DNA from: Verrucomicrobiia bacterium
Lineage (GTDB): Bacteria; Verrucomicrobiota; Verrucomicrobiia; Palsa-1439
Length of the DNA stretch: 40,642 nt
NCBI GenBank assembly: GCA_022072455.1
Contig: JAJVHY010000006.1
Location: 1-40,642, forward strand
Direction: 5' to 3'
The translations under genes and the position numbers were made by a program. The notes under the pieces were generated by a model. The model saw only the letters and a program-made list of their open reading frames with translations, was not told where the DNA came from and made no database searches. Below, piece after piece: positions 23,240 through 32,217 of this stretch (position 1 is its first letter; each line of letters starts with the position of its first letter).

Positions 23240-25485
23240 CACCACTCCATTTCAAAATCAATCGTCGCGCTTTCGACCGGTGCGCTCGTCTCGAACCGCA
23301 CATGGTCGAATTTGTTGAACTTGCTGGAATACGAAAACACGACCGGCGACGGGGCGATCTGGCCGGTGACAGCAAACCCCGCCGGTTGTGGGATGATTCG
23401 CAACGGCCCGACGCGCGCCGCCCCGGTTTTTTCGATTTCCCCGCCGGTCTCTTTTTGGAATTGGAAGAGCCAGCTCAACCGACGCGGTTTGCTCAACACG
23501 ACGTAATCCCGGCAAATCACGCGCCGGGCGGGAGCGACGTGGAATTCCCGGGTGTAATGCGTCACGCCTAACGCCGCCGGATAGGCGCGTTTCAAGTCCA
23601 ACCGGATGACGCCTGTGTTTTTCCGCGGATCCCAGCGGACGGATTCGACCTGGGCGCCGGAATGCGGTTGCGAGGGAATGGACATCGGATAGCCGGCGTC
23701 GCCGATCTGGCCGTGGTCGTCCACGAGCAGAATCGAACTGGTCCGCGAATCGAGCCGGTAACCGAGGTCGGGGCTCATGAGGATTGGTTCGCCGTTGACG
23801 AACAACGCAAAATGTCCCATGCCGGGCCGGCATTCCATCATGTCGCACGGGCCGGTCGCGAGCAGTTGCGAGTGATAACCGAGCCACGGGCCGCAGCGCA
23901 ACGCGAGTGCCACGTCCTGTTCGTCATTCCGGTACTGCACGAAGCCGGCATCCTTGTACCAGATGAGTTGCCGGACGGGCTGGGATGGAGCGGGGGCTTC
24001 CGGCACGGTTGGATCGTAGGTGAGAAAGCCCCAGAAGGTGGCGATGTTCTCCTCGCCTTGATGATTGCCGTGCGCTTCGGGATCGAGGGCGGACTCAACC
24101 AGCAGCCGGTGCAAGCGCGCCGCGACCGGATCGCGGAATTTGGCGGCCACGGCGGCAAGCAAATGTTGGCTGCCGAAGACGCGAATCTTGTCGCCGTTTT
24201 CGACGACGTAGATCGCGCGCCGGTTTTCATCGTAGACCGCCGCCAGGAATGCCGGCAGGCGGCGGAGAGCCGGTTGCTCCAGAATGTCTTCGCCCGTGCG
24301 CGCCAGCAACGCATCGCGGTACCACATGACGTTTTGGCCGTAGAGCCAGATGGAGTAGTAGGAACTGCCGGGGATGTTACCTTCCGGCGGGGCTGCCGCC
24401 AAGGCGCGGCGCAAACGCGGGATGACATACGCCACCCACCGGTCCGCCTCGGGAATCACGCCCCAGAGGTGCATGGCCGCCGTGCCAAAATCGAAGAGCG
24501 CCCGCCAGCCATGATCTTGAAGCAACGAGCCGCCCCAATAATCACGCATCAACAGCGTTTGCGTCAAAAACGCGTCGCCTTGCAGCGCCAATTTTTTCAA
24601 GAGGAGGGCGCGGCGTTCGGCGCCCAGTTCGTCCCCGAGCATGTGGTACGCAAAAGCCATGTTGCGCAAGATGCTGCCGCCGCCGATGTCACCATTGTAA
24701 CCGTACGCGTCTTCCTGAAGGCGGCCCCACGCGGGCCGGGCAATTACGCCATCCACCGATGCGCGGAGGTGTTTGAGGGCATTGGTGTTGGTGGGATTCC
24801 AATGATAGCCGGCCACCTGTAACGGCCAGCCGTCCCAACCGCTGCCACGGAGTGGTCCCGTGAGGATGTGTTGGAGTGGTTTTTGGTAAAGGGTATGGGT
24901 TGTGTCGAGTTTCTGGCGTTGGGCTTTCCAAAAGGCCGGGTCCGCAAAGGCCGCCGCCGGCAAGCTGGTGGGAGGTCGCAGCGGCGTGAGGTTGGTCGCC
25001 AACTGATCTTCGGGGTCGGTTTCCAGTCGAGTGGAAAGCCAGGTGACTGTGAACGGCCGGTAGGGTTTGAATTCGAGAAGATGGTCGCCGGCTTGATTGA
25101 CGGCGAAGGCGAACCGGCCCCGGAAGCGTTTATTGGCGATGTCTTCGAGGGAGGGGCGCTGCGCGTACCATAGTCCGAGTTTCTGGCCGTCCAGCGTGAT
25201 CCAGTATGCCGGGACGAGCGGGGTGACTGTTTTCAAATCAAAATCCCACGGGCCAGTGCGCTGGTTGTTGTTGTTAAACTCGGTGAGATTGCGGTAGAGC
25301 GATTCCCAGTCGAATTGCGCCGCGTCGAAAAAGATGCTCATCTGGAACAAGCCGGTGTCCGACCGAAAACGCAACGCTTTGCTGCCGTCGGCCCGGTCTT
25401 CGAGCCGGGACACGGTCAAAGTTTCCGCGGCGGTGACGCTGAACGCCAGCAGGCTGGCGAGGCAATATAGTGGGCGCATGTTCAT
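23239..25485 (-). CDS. Secreted heparinase II/III-like polysaccharide lyase
   Basis: A 748-residue exported protein with a signal peptide of about 20 residues (RPLYCLASLLAFSVTAAETL). The first 170 residues are beta-rich. The middle is an alpha/alpha toroid (WGRLQEDAYGYNGDIGGG, HMLGDELGAERRALLLKK, GSSYYSIWLYGQNVMWYRD). The C-terminal third is a beta-sandwich of heparinase II/III type (WYKDAGFVQYRND, GHFALFVNGEPILMSPDLGYR, HYTREFHVAPARRVICRDYV). It probably depolymerises a uronate-containing polysaccharide outside the cytoplasm. It lies 12 bases after an AraC gene on the same strand, so the regulator and lyase are likely one transcript. It differs strongly from the cytoplasmic lyase at 7745. 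The exact lyase family is not determined. Confidence 0.75.
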   Translation of the reverse strand: MNMRPLYCLASLLAFSVTAAETLTVSRLEDRADGSKALRFRSDTGLFQMSIFFDAAQFDWESLYRNLTEFNNNNQRTGPWDFDLKTVTPLVPAYWITLDGQKLGLWYAQRPSLEDIANKRFRGRFAFAVNQAGDHLLEFKPYRPFTVTWLSTRLETDPEDQLATNLTPLRPPTSLPAAAFADPAFWKAQRQKLDTTHTLYQKPLQHILTGPLRGSGWDGWPLQVAGYHWNPTNTNALKHLRASVDGVIARPAWGRLQEDAYGYNGDIGGGSILRNMAFAYHMLGDELGAERRALLLKKLALQGDAFLTQTLLMRDYWGGSLLQDHGWRALFDFGTAAMHLWGVIPEADRWVAYVIPRLRRALAAAPPEGNIPGSSYYSIWLYGQNVMWYRDALLARTGEDILEQPALRRLPAFLAAVYDENRRAIYVVENGDKIRVFGSQHLLAAVAAKFRDPVAARLHRLLVESALDPEAHGNHQGEENIATFWGFLTYDPTVPEAPAPSQPVRQLIWYKDAGFVQYRNDEQDVALALRCGPWLGYHSQLLATGPCDMMECRPGMGHFALFVNGEPILMSPDLGYRLDSRTSSILLVDDHGQIGDAGYPMSIPSQPHSGAQVESVRWDPRKNTGVIRLDLKRAYPAALGVTHYTREFHVAPARRVICRDYVVLSKPRRLSWLFQFQKETGGEIEKTGAARVGPLRIIPQPAGFAVTGQIAPSPVVFSYSSKFNKFDHVRFETSAPVESATIDFEMEW

Positions 25486-25497
25486 TACAGTCCAGGG

Positions 25498-26334
25498 TCA
25501 GGGTAACATCGCGCGTTGCCGCTGCCGGTAGAGGCGTGGTGTTGTAGCGTAATAGTGGTGGAAGACCTGATAGAAGTGCCCGAGGTTTTGAAAACCGCAT
25601 TCGAGACAGATTTCGATGATTTTCTTTTGACTCATGGTCAATTCGGCGGCGGCATGTTCCATGCGCGCTTGGTTGACCACTTCGGTCGCGGTCAGATTGC
25701 AGTGTTGTTTGAGGGCGAAATTGACGTGCTGGGGGCTGCGGCCCGCCAGCGAAGCAAAAGTGCGGGTGCCGCCGCTGAGATGCCGGGGATCGCGGATGGC
25801 TTCCATGGCGTGTTGCAACCAGGCCGGGAGTGGTTTTTTGGCCGGCGCCGGCAATTGTAATTCGAGCAGCAGCTCCAGGAGAAACCCGTCAATGGCCAAT
25901 TGTGTGCGCGGGGAGCGAACCAGATGGCTCGCCCACGTTTGCAGCCAGCTCAACTGGGTTGGGTTGAGCTGCATGGAAAACGGGAGGTCGGTTTTGGCCC
26001 AGAAAAACGTGGCGGCATCGGCGAAATATCGTTTCCGCAAAAAATCGAGGGTGCTGGGGCGGAAGGCGACGTTGACCAAGGTGAACCCGTCTGTTCCCGG
26101 CATAACGGAGAAGCCGTGGCAATCGCCCAAGCGGATCGTCACGAGCGTGCCTGGCAGGAGCGGTTGACGGTGGCCGTTGATCAGGTGCGTGCCGCGGCCG
26201 TCCTCCACCCAGAACACTTCGACGAAATCGTGTCTGTGAATTTGACACGACTCGCGCATCCGCAGCCGGGAGATATGAAACGAGAAAGCGCCGGGACAGA
26301 AGAACGACAGCGTTAATTTGGGGACTTTCAACAT
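25498..26334 (-). CDS. AraC-family transcriptional regulator
   Basis: A 278-residue AraC-type regulator, counted from MLKVPKLTLSFFCPG at 26334; the open frame continues 48 codons upstream but with an unlikely sequence. The N-terminal cupin domain has IHRHDFVEVFWVEDGRGTH and PLLPGTLVTIRLGD. The C-terminal domain has an atypical first helix-turn-helix (FASLAGRSPQHVNFALKQH) and a clear second one (IIEICLECGFQNLGHFYQVF), ending TPRLYRQRQR. It precedes the secreted lyase by 12 bases, so it probably activates its own lyase operon in response to a sugar. Confidence 0.88.
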   Translation of the reverse strand: MLKVPKLTLSFFCPGAFSFHISRLRMRESCQIHRHDFVEVFWVEDGRGTHLINGHRQPLLPGTLVTIRLGDCHGFSVMPGTDGFTLVNVAFRPSTLDFLRKRYFADAATFFWAKTDLPFSMQLNPTQLSWLQTWASHLVRSPRTQLAIDGFLLELLLELQLPAPAKKPLPAWLQHAMEAIRDPRHLSGGTRTFASLAGRSPQHVNFALKQHCNLTATEVVNQARMEHAAAELTMSQKKIIEICLECGFQNLGHFYQVFHHYYATTPRLYRQRQRAMLP

Positions 26335-26444
26335 CTGTGTATAACATAAGTTTTTCCCGATTAACCAGAAGATTTTCCCAGCCGGTATGGTTATAGTCGA
26401 AACGGAATGGAACAGTGGTCGCGCGCGGCACTGCATCAGCCAGT

Positions 26445-27239
26445 ATGAGCATTTTGAATCCACACAGCGGCACCTCATCCCTCACCGGAACAAATCGTGG
26501 AAGCTCGGTTTTTCAATCACACGAGAGGTGCTGCTGTTGTTTTCCGCGGCGGTGCGACTACGCCTTTACGCTGATCGAGTTATTGGCGGTCGTCTTGGTT
26601 TTGTTGGTGGTGACGGGGATTACCTTGGGCGTGGTGGGTTATATCCAAAAACGGTTGGCCGTGCAGACGACGCGCGCCCAAATTGCGGCGATGGAAGCAG
26701 CGTTGGAGGCGTACAAAACGGATTGGGGCTACTATCCGCGCACGACAGAATATCGGGTGTCTGCCTTGGGCGACAAAGAGCGGGTGAATAATGCGCTCTT
26801 GTATCGCGCGCTCGCGGGGACGTGCAGCAATTGCAGCAAGAAGTATCTGGAGTTTGCGCCCAGCCAATTGCGTTCAGTCCGCGTGGGGGGGACCAATATC
26901 ACCGTGGTGGGTTCGGTCATCCAAGCCGCGAGCAGTTCGCTCACCAACATCGTTGACGCGTGGGGCACGCCGTTCAACTATTTCAATTTTTCCACGAACA
27001 CCTACGCTGTCACCACGACCAATAATCCCGGCTACACTATTGGCGGGCAGATCAACATCGCCACCTATGATCTGTGGTCGTATGGCGCGGACCGCTACAC
27101 GCATGTGCCGGGAGTGACGACATATTCGGGGTGGGATTATGGCCCGGTCGATCGCAACCCCAGCACCTCGTTTCTGGTCACCAACATCTGGATGAAGCGC
27201 TCCGCCGCGGCGGATGACATCGCGAATTTTGGCCCATGA
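26445..27239 (+). CDS. Type II secretion / type IV pilin-like pseudopilin (GspG-like)
   Basis: A 264-residue pseudopilin counted from the ATG at 26445; a GTG at 26415 is also in frame. [19 protein letters not shown] is the prepilin N-terminal helix, with Glu at mature position 5. The residue before the predicted cleavage site is Ala (CDYA/FTLIE) rather than Gly, and the leader is long and Cys-rich (four Cys in a row, then FPRRC). After the helix, [21 protein letters not shown] matches the GspG-type region. The body is Asn/Thr/Ser-rich, with two Cys (CSNC). The next pseudopilin gene overlaps it by four bases. Confidence 0.85.
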   Translation: MSILNPHSGTSSLTGTNRGSSVFQSHERCCCCFPRRCDYAFTLIELLAVVLVLLVVTGITLGVVGYIQKRLAVQTTRAQIAAMEAALEAYKTDWGYYPRTTEYRVSALGDKERVNNALLYRALAGTCSNCSKKYLEFAPSQLRSVRVGGTNITVVGSVIQAASSSLTNIVDAWGTPFNYFNFSTNTYAVTTTNNPGYTIGGQINIATYDLWSYGADRYTHVPGVTTYSGWDYGPVDRNPSTSFLVTNIWMKRSAAADDIANFGP

Positions 27240-28408
27240 GATTTGCCGGGATCAATGGCCGGGCGCGCGACAATGGTTTTACCTTGGTCGAACTGCTGGT
27301 GGTCATTGCCATCATTGCGATTCTGGTGGCGTTGCTGTTGCCGATATTGAGCGTGGCGCGCGAGCGGGCGCAGACGGCGGCGTGTGCGAGTAATCAGCGC
27401 CAGTTGGCTGCCGGGTTTTCGGCGCGGCTCAATGATGCCAACGGTTTTTATCCGTATGGCTACGGCGAATGCATTCCACATGTCGATCCCGCGTATGCAC
27501 CCTGTTCCTGTGCCGCCGTTGTTCCGCCCGGCGCCAATGGTTGCCGGAACGGGGTGAACTGGGAACCGTCCTGTCCCGGCGGGCCGGGGAGTTGTTGGCC
27601 GAGTCCGGGGTATTCGGCGTGTTGCGCGTGGAACGGGACGTGGCAAGTCGCGGTGGGGCCGTACCTCGGTTACACCCATGGCGTGGCTTCCACCAATAAC
27701 GCGTACCTGAAAGTGCTCCGCTGTCCCGGCAATCCGTGGCCGTGGGGCGCGGCGGGCGTGGTCGCGAGCACTTACAAAATGAACGGGGAAATGTTCCCGG
27801 AAAATTTTCGCAGCGTGCCCGGGATCGGGTGCGGCCCCGGCCAATGCTTGCCGGATAATCCGTCGGGCTGGAACAAAATGATCAACAGCAGCGACATCGA
27901 CCATCCGAGCAATTTGGCGTTGTTGGGTGAAACGGTGTTTTGCGGAGATGCCAACAATCCGTGGGGCCGGACATTGCCGGAGGGGCGAGGGAATCCGACG
28001 TTTAGCGCGTGTTACGTCACCAACTACAACAGCTACGCGCCCGGCCGATTGTGCGCGACATCGCTCCCGTACTTGAAATTTGAAAAAATCGCGCCCCGCA
28101 AATCCAGCAACGCGCAGACGGCGTACTGGCACAATCACGGCATGAACGTGTTGTTTGTGGACGGCCACGTGCAGCGCATGGACAAGCGGACGCTGGAAAT
28201 TTACACGCTGCAAATGAAACGGGATCCGGTCTCGCTGGCTGACGGTTGGGTCTGGAATGGCTACCAGGATTTCCTCCATCCCGATGGGCCGAATCCCAGC
28301 CCCGGCGGATTGTTTTGGGGCGATGGCAAGGGAATGATTTCCGGCAGTGCGTGGTACTGGAACAAATTTCCCGGCGCGCCGTATCCGTACTACGCGGTGG
28401 CGCAGTAA
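27236..28408 (+). CDS. Pseudopilin with H-X9-DG domain (DUF1559-like)
   Basis: A 390-residue protein. The N-terminus has a canonical prepilin site, [19 protein letters not shown] (cleavage after Gly14, Glu19 at mature position 5). Near the C-terminus [13 protein letters not shown] gives the H-X9-DG motif (His299, Asp309-Gly310) that marks a large verrucomicrobial/planctomycetal family. The middle is Cys-rich ([27 protein letters not shown]), suggesting disulfides outside the cytoplasm. The start overlaps the upstream pseudopilin stop (ATGA). These proteins occur in many copies per genome. Their function is not settled. Confidence 0.9.
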   Translation: MRFAGINGRARDNGFTLVELLVVIAIIAILVALLLPILSVARERAQTAACASNQRQLAAGFSARLNDANGFYPYGYGECIPHVDPAYAPCSCAAVVPPGANGCRNGVNWEPSCPGGPGSCWPSPGYSACCAWNGTWQVAVGPYLGYTHGVASTNNAYLKVLRCPGNPWPWGAAGVVASTYKMNGEMFPENFRSVPGIGCGPGQCLPDNPSGWNKMINSSDIDHPSNLALLGETVFCGDANNPWGRTLPEGRGNPTFSACYVTNYNSYAPGRLCATSLPYLKFEKIAPRKSSNAQTAYWHNHGMNVLFVDGHVQRMDKRTLEIYTLQMKRDPVSLADGWVWNGYQDFLHPDGPNPSPGGLFWGDGKGMISGSAWYWNKFPGAPYPYYAVAQ

Positions 28409-28415
28409 GCACGGT

Positions 28416-29048
28416 ATGCAACGCCCCCTGAAAATTCTCAGCGTCGTGGTCGTCTTGCTGGTGGCATTGATTCTGATTGGCCGCAGCCTCCGGCCGGCAA
28501 TGCCGGCTTTGGATCGGTCTCGGTTTATCAGCCTCGGCCACCGGCTGGCGGAGGAAACCAGCCGGACGATTCAGGGGAAGGGGCAGGTCGTGGCGGTATT
28601 GGAGGGAGCAGCCTTCGGTGATGTCCACAGCCCGCTCCATGACCAGTGGAAAAGTTTCCAGCAGGAGTTGGCCCGGCAATCGGGAATCAGTTTGGCCCCG
28701 CCGGAAGTTCTCCCCCCCGACCCGAACGACATCATTCCCGGCGCGGGCTCTTCCCGGCACCAATTGAAAGAGACATTGGCTAAACACGCGGCGGCGGACG
28801 CCATTGTTTTCTTTTTCGCTTTACCGGATTGGAGTCTGGTGGCGCCGCAGTTGCCGGCGCACGTCACCGCGAAGATTCTCGTCGCCGACAATCAGGCGGG
28901 CGCGGCCAAACGCCGGTATGAAAACTATTTTGGCAACGGCTTTTTATCGGTGTTGATTCTTGCCTGGTCGGAGAAGGCAACGGGCGATGGCTTCGCGCAG
29001 AATTACACAGTGTTTACGTCTGAGAATTACCGGTCGCTGCCAGAGTGA
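28416..29048 (+). CDS. Membrane-anchored protein of unknown function
   Basis: A 210-residue protein counted from ATG at 28416, seven bases after the pseudopilin gene. An N-terminal hydrophobic segment (about residues 5-23, LKILSVVVVLLVALILIG) would anchor it in the inner membrane with the rest outside. The soluble part has a Rossmann-like alternation: VVAVLEGAA, ADAIVFFFALPDW and AKILVADNQA look like parallel strands. No named family was recognised. Position suggests cotranscription with the pseudopilins. Confidence 0.7.
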   Translation: MQRPLKILSVVVVLLVALILIGRSLRPAMPALDRSRFISLGHRLAEETSRTIQGKGQVVAVLEGAAFGDVHSPLHDQWKSFQQELARQSGISLAPPEVLPPDPNDIIPGAGSSRHQLKETLAKHAAADAIVFFFALPDWSLVAPQLPAHVTAKILVADNQAGAAKRRYENYFGNGFLSVLILAWSEKATGDGFAQNYTVFTSENYRSLPE

Positions 29049-29080
29049 CCGGGTAACCCCAACCCAACGGAAATTATCAA

Positions 29081-31276
29081 ATGAAATGGAAGAACCTCGC
29101 AGTGCTCGTGATCGGAGTGGTGGCCGTTTGCCGGACATCCTTGGCGGACACGAATGGAGTGTATTCATTGGACCAATTCGGCCCGGTGGCGACCGCGGAG
29201 GACGCCGAAATGACGTTCCAGAAAGCGGTCAAGGACATCATCACTGCCGGCGGTGGGGTGATCATGGTGCCGGCGCACACAGCCGCGAATTGGCGACCGA
29301 TCAACACCTCGCAGGAACAAGTCCGGCAACCCGCGGCACCAGCACCGGCAAAACGCTGGTTCACGGCACCGGGGGTGACGGTCATTGATGGGCGGGCCGG
29401 GACGGTGAAAGTGCACCCGCCGCAGGCGAGCGGGTTTGAGTTCAACCGGGTGCTGGATATCCCGGCGGGACAGAGTTTGCCGTTCTGGGGCTATTTCCCG
29501 GTGCTCTCAATCAAGAACACGATTCTGCACGGTTCGACCAGTTACCGGGATGGTTTGTTGGAGGATGTCGAGGCGGGGAAAGATCGGCGATTCTATGTGA
29601 AGACGATTCGCGGCATCTTCCCCGGCATGTTCGTGAGCGGGTCGTATGGCGACGTGCAGCGGCTCTACGTCAAATCCCTCGGGTACGACAAGGAGAAGCA
29701 CGCGTGGTATTTCGTGGCCGACACGGATGCGGAAGTCAGCAAGAACGATCTGTTGGGCAACAAGAATCACGTCAACGTGCTGAAGATGGATACGTATTCG
29801 CATAACGAAAACCAGACGTTCGATTTGATGCTCTGGCGGCATAACTATTCGCAGGGCGACAATTATCTGGTGGACGCGCGCTTCAAGTACATGGGCGACG
29901 TGCATTCGACCGGCGGCGATGAGAACGGGGTGATTTACGCAGCGTTCATCGAGTCGTTGCTCGGGATTTTTCGGGGTGAGGTCGAAAGTTGGAATCCAGC
30001 CACGCAGGAGTTGAAGTACAAGAACGCTCCGTCCGTCGGCAAGACACTCGGCAGTGGCCGGCCGATCATAAACTTGAATCCGAAGAAGTGGGTCACCGGC
30101 GGGAGCGTGCGGATTGTGCGGCCGGGGGCGTGGACGGAATATGGCGACCCGACCATCGTGAACCCGGTTTTTGAGGGGAAAACGTATCCGACGGAAGTGA
30201 GCCCCGGTGGGTTGCGAATGGGCGGTTTGATCCGGTTCTCGGCTGACGCGCCGGTGACGGACGAAGTGGTGGGCCGGTATTTTGCGGTGGATGAGGCGGA
30301 TGAACACGTCCCGGCCAGCGGCGGAATTCGCCGGTGGTACTTGATTCACAAGGTGACAAAGAACGCGGACGGGACCAAGGACATGGAGATCATCCGGCAT
30401 TGGTGGGGCGCGAAACCCGCGGGGGCGCCGACGCTTTATAAGGTGAGCAATTACACCATGGACGGCCACGACAAGCCCCTCAAGTACATCATTGCCCCCG
30501 GTGCCAATGCGTACGATGTGTCGGACGGCGTGAACAATCTCAAGGCACTCATCAAGCTGGTGCCGACGCCATTTACCGGCACGCCGCTGGATTTTGCGGC
30601 CAATGATCCCATCGAACAGGCGATTGGGCCGGATCCGTTCAAGCCAATTCCGTTCCGCGCGTGGATGTGGGACAAGATTCCCGGCGCCTTTCCTTCGCCG
30701 GTCTTCGACATCAATAACGGGGGGGTGATGCGCGACTCGGTGCTGCTCGTGCAAGGCGGCGGCAACAATATTGACCGGGCCCGGACGCTTCGCGGCGACC
30801 AGAATCCGCCGTGGAACAACTACCTGGCATTCAACGCGCCGAGCAACGATGGAATCAAGTTCGGCGCCGATACGGTGTCCTCAGCGATCCTGTTTACCCA
30901 GCCCAATAATCGCGTGCAGCCGATCAAGTGGTACTTCGGCGCGACCAATCAACCGCCGCAAGTGGCGACGTTAACGGTGTCGCGGGAGACCGGGGATTTC
31001 AACTTTTCCGGAGGGTTGATCACGGGGGCCGGGTTGTCGGGAGGCGACAAGCCCGCGCGCAATTTGCGTGGTAAGAATGTCGCTGTGCCGGCCGGTCAAG
31101 CTCAACACGAGATTACGTTTCCCGTCGCGGAGGCGGATGGCGACTACGCGGTCTTCATCGAGCAGACGTGGATCGGTCAACGCGCCATTGTGCAGAAGGG
31201 GGCGAAGGGGTTTACCGTCCAGTTTGAGAAGCCTGCGCCGGCTGGTGCCAAATTGGATTGGCTGATCGTACGCTGA
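29081..31276 (+). CDS. Large secreted protein with tail-spike-like C-terminal domain
   Basis: A 731-residue exported protein with a signal peptide (MKWKNLAVLVIGVVAVCRTSLA, then DTNGVYS). No catalytic family was recognised. Residues about 30-60 (AEDAEMTFQKAVKDIITAGGGVIMVP) resemble the start of pectate-lyase-3-type beta-helix proteins, in which an array of units begins after such a helix. The last 50 residues (GDYAVFIEQTWIGQRAIVQK, then FTVQFEKPAPAGAKLDWLIVR) look like the small C-terminal beta domain found in phage tail-spike and other trimeric proteins. The middle is rich in Gly and aromatics. A surface, polysaccharide-binding or lyase role is plausible but unproven. A strong stem-loop follows the stop codon. 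Confidence 0.75.
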   Translation: MKWKNLAVLVIGVVAVCRTSLADTNGVYSLDQFGPVATAEDAEMTFQKAVKDIITAGGGVIMVPAHTAANWRPINTSQEQVRQPAAPAPAKRWFTAPGVTVIDGRAGTVKVHPPQASGFEFNRVLDIPAGQSLPFWGYFPVLSIKNTILHGSTSYRDGLLEDVEAGKDRRFYVKTIRGIFPGMFVSGSYGDVQRLYVKSLGYDKEKHAWYFVADTDAEVSKNDLLGNKNHVNVLKMDTYSHNENQTFDLMLWRHNYSQGDNYLVDARFKYMGDVHSTGGDENGVIYAAFIESLLGIFRGEVESWNPATQELKYKNAPSVGKTLGSGRPIINLNPKKWVTGGSVRIVRPGAWTEYGDPTIVNPVFEGKTYPTEVSPGGLRMGGLIRFSADAPVTDEVVGRYFAVDEADEHVPASGGIRRWYLIHKVTKNADGTKDMEIIRHWWGAKPAGAPTLYKVSNYTMDGHDKPLKYIIAPGANAYDVSDGVNNLKALIKLVPTPFTGTPLDFAANDPIEQAIGPDPFKPIPFRAWMWDKIPGAFPSPVFDINNGGVMRDSVLLVQGGGNNIDRARTLRGDQNPPWNNYLAFNAPSNDGIKFGADTVSSAILFTQPNNRVQPIKWYFGATNQPPQVATLTVSRETGDFNFSGGLITGAGLSGGDKPARNLRGKNVAVPAGQAQHEITFPVAEADGDYAVFIEQTWIGQRAIVQKGAKGFTVQFEKPAPAGAKLDWLIVR

Positions 31277-31284
31277 GACGGTTC

Positions 31285-31318
31285 GGGCCGGCGAATCCCA
31301 GACGGGATTCGCCGGCCC
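31285..31318. terminator. 15-bp perfect stem-loop between convergent genes
   Basis: GGGCCGGCGAATCCC (31285-31299) and GGGATTCGCCGGCCC (31304-31318) are perfect inverted repeats around the loop AGAC. They lie between the stops of the secreted protein (31276) and the exported coiled-coil protein (31330), which converge. No T-run follows on either strand, so it is a bidirectional stem-loop that may end transcription or protect 3' ends. Confidence 0.75.
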
Positions 31319-31329
31319 GGCCGGAAAAA

Positions 31330-31914
31330 CTATTCCTTCAAAGCGCGTTCGCGTTCGCCGCAGCCTTTGAGATAATCGGCGAGCAAGGGCGTCGCTTGCG
31401 CCTTGATGTCATCCGTGGATTTGTCCATGGCTGTCAAAACGGTGATGTACAGCGCCGGATCGAGATTGGCGCGCAGCCAGTTTTGATCGTTGTTGCACAG
31501 CATTGAGAGCTGCTGGAGGGCTTGGTAGGCGGCATTCAGCGCGCCCATTTTGGTGTTGAACTCCTGCGCGGCTTTGGTTTGGTCCGCCCACAAGGTCGTC
31601 AGCTGTCCGATTTTGGCGCCCAACGCGTCCACCGTGGCTTGGTCGCGCGCTTCGCCGGTCTTGGCAGCTTCGGCTTGATACTTTTTTTGCAGGGACGTGT
31701 TGCTCGTTTGGTACTGTTGCAGCACCGCGTTGTTCGTGGCGATTACGCCACTGGTGGTGTAATCCACGATGGGCCACAGGGTGGGGATTTTAGCCAGCAC
31801 CCGGGCGCGCAACGCCCCCATTTTTTCAAACTGGGCTTCTTTGGCGTCCTCCGCGAAGAGGGTGCTGCCCGTTGCCAAGACTGCCGCGACTGTCACCAAC
31901 ACTAGTTTTTGCAT
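31330..31914 (-). CDS. Exported coiled-coil protein of unknown function
   Basis: A 194-residue protein starting at the second ATG; GGAGG lies five bases upstream of it, overlapping the first ATG, which decides the start. A signal peptide (MQKLVLVTVAAVLATGSTLFA, then EDAKE) leads into a largely helical mature part with long Gln/Ala/Lys-rich segments (AVLQQYQTSNTSLQKKYQAE, DALGAKIGQLTTLWADQTKAA) that suggest coiled coils. It is probably periplasmic. Cys residues are few (CNND, GCGE). The gene is monocistronic, convergent with the secreted protein and divergent from the giant gene. Confidence 0.8.
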   Translation of the reverse strand: MQKLVLVTVAAVLATGSTLFAEDAKEAQFEKMGALRARVLAKIPTLWPIVDYTTSGVIATNNAVLQQYQTSNTSLQKKYQAEAAKTGEARDQATVDALGAKIGQLTTLWADQTKAAQEFNTKMGALNAAYQALQQLSMLCNNDQNWLRANLDPALYITVLTAMDKSTDDIKAQATPLLADYLKGCGERERALKE

Positions 31915-31969
31915 GATTGCCTCCATTTTGTCTGATTATTACTTTGGATTAGGGTTGAATTAGTTTGGA

Positions 31970-31998
31970 AAAATATCCATATTAAACGATAGACGCAA
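31970..31998 (-). promoter_or_regulatory. Candidate promoter of the exported coiled-coil protein
   Basis: On the minus strand TTGCGT (31993-31998) and TATTTT (31970-31975) are separated by 17 bases, about 60 bases before the gene start. This lies in an AT-rich 300-base stretch that contrasts with the surrounding DNA. Assigned by eye. Confidence 0.35.
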
Positions 31999-32125
31999 GT
32001 TTATTTGTTCGTTTAACGCGATTGATAGTTTCATTGGTTATAAGATTTGCTGGAAATTTGTACTTAAAAATTACCAACTTTTTCTTGCATGCTCCTGAAT
32101 TTATGGCAGAATTACCACCGTTAGA

Positions 32126-32153
32126 TTGTTGGTGAGGAATAGATACGTACTGT
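32126..32153 (+). promoter_or_regulatory. Weak candidate promoter of the giant gene
   Basis: TTGTTG (32126-32131) and TACTGT (32148-32153) with a 16-base spacer lie 65 bases before the proposed TTG start, in the AT-rich intergenic region 31915-32217. Both boxes are poor matches, so another site in this AT-rich stretch may be used. Confidence 0.25.
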
Positions 32154-32217
32154 AAAAATACGGCAAATACCCGGTCGGTTGGCGAAGCTGGGATTTTGGT
32201 AAAAAAGTGAGAACCAA

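Noticed and set aside
23662-24822. A 386-codon plus-strand frame opposite the secreted lyase
   Set aside because: Shadow frame without domains; the minus-strand lyase has a signal peptide and family-like sequence over its whole length.
27137-28279. A 380-codon minus-strand frame opposite the H-X9-DG pseudopilin
   Set aside because: The plus-strand protein has a prepilin N-terminus and H-X9-DG; the minus frame is Arg/Pro/His-rich and featureless.
29507-30754. A 415-codon minus-strand frame opposite the secreted protein
   Set aside because: Shadow of a gene with signal peptide and coherent composition; no recognisable domain or ribosome binding site on the minus strand.
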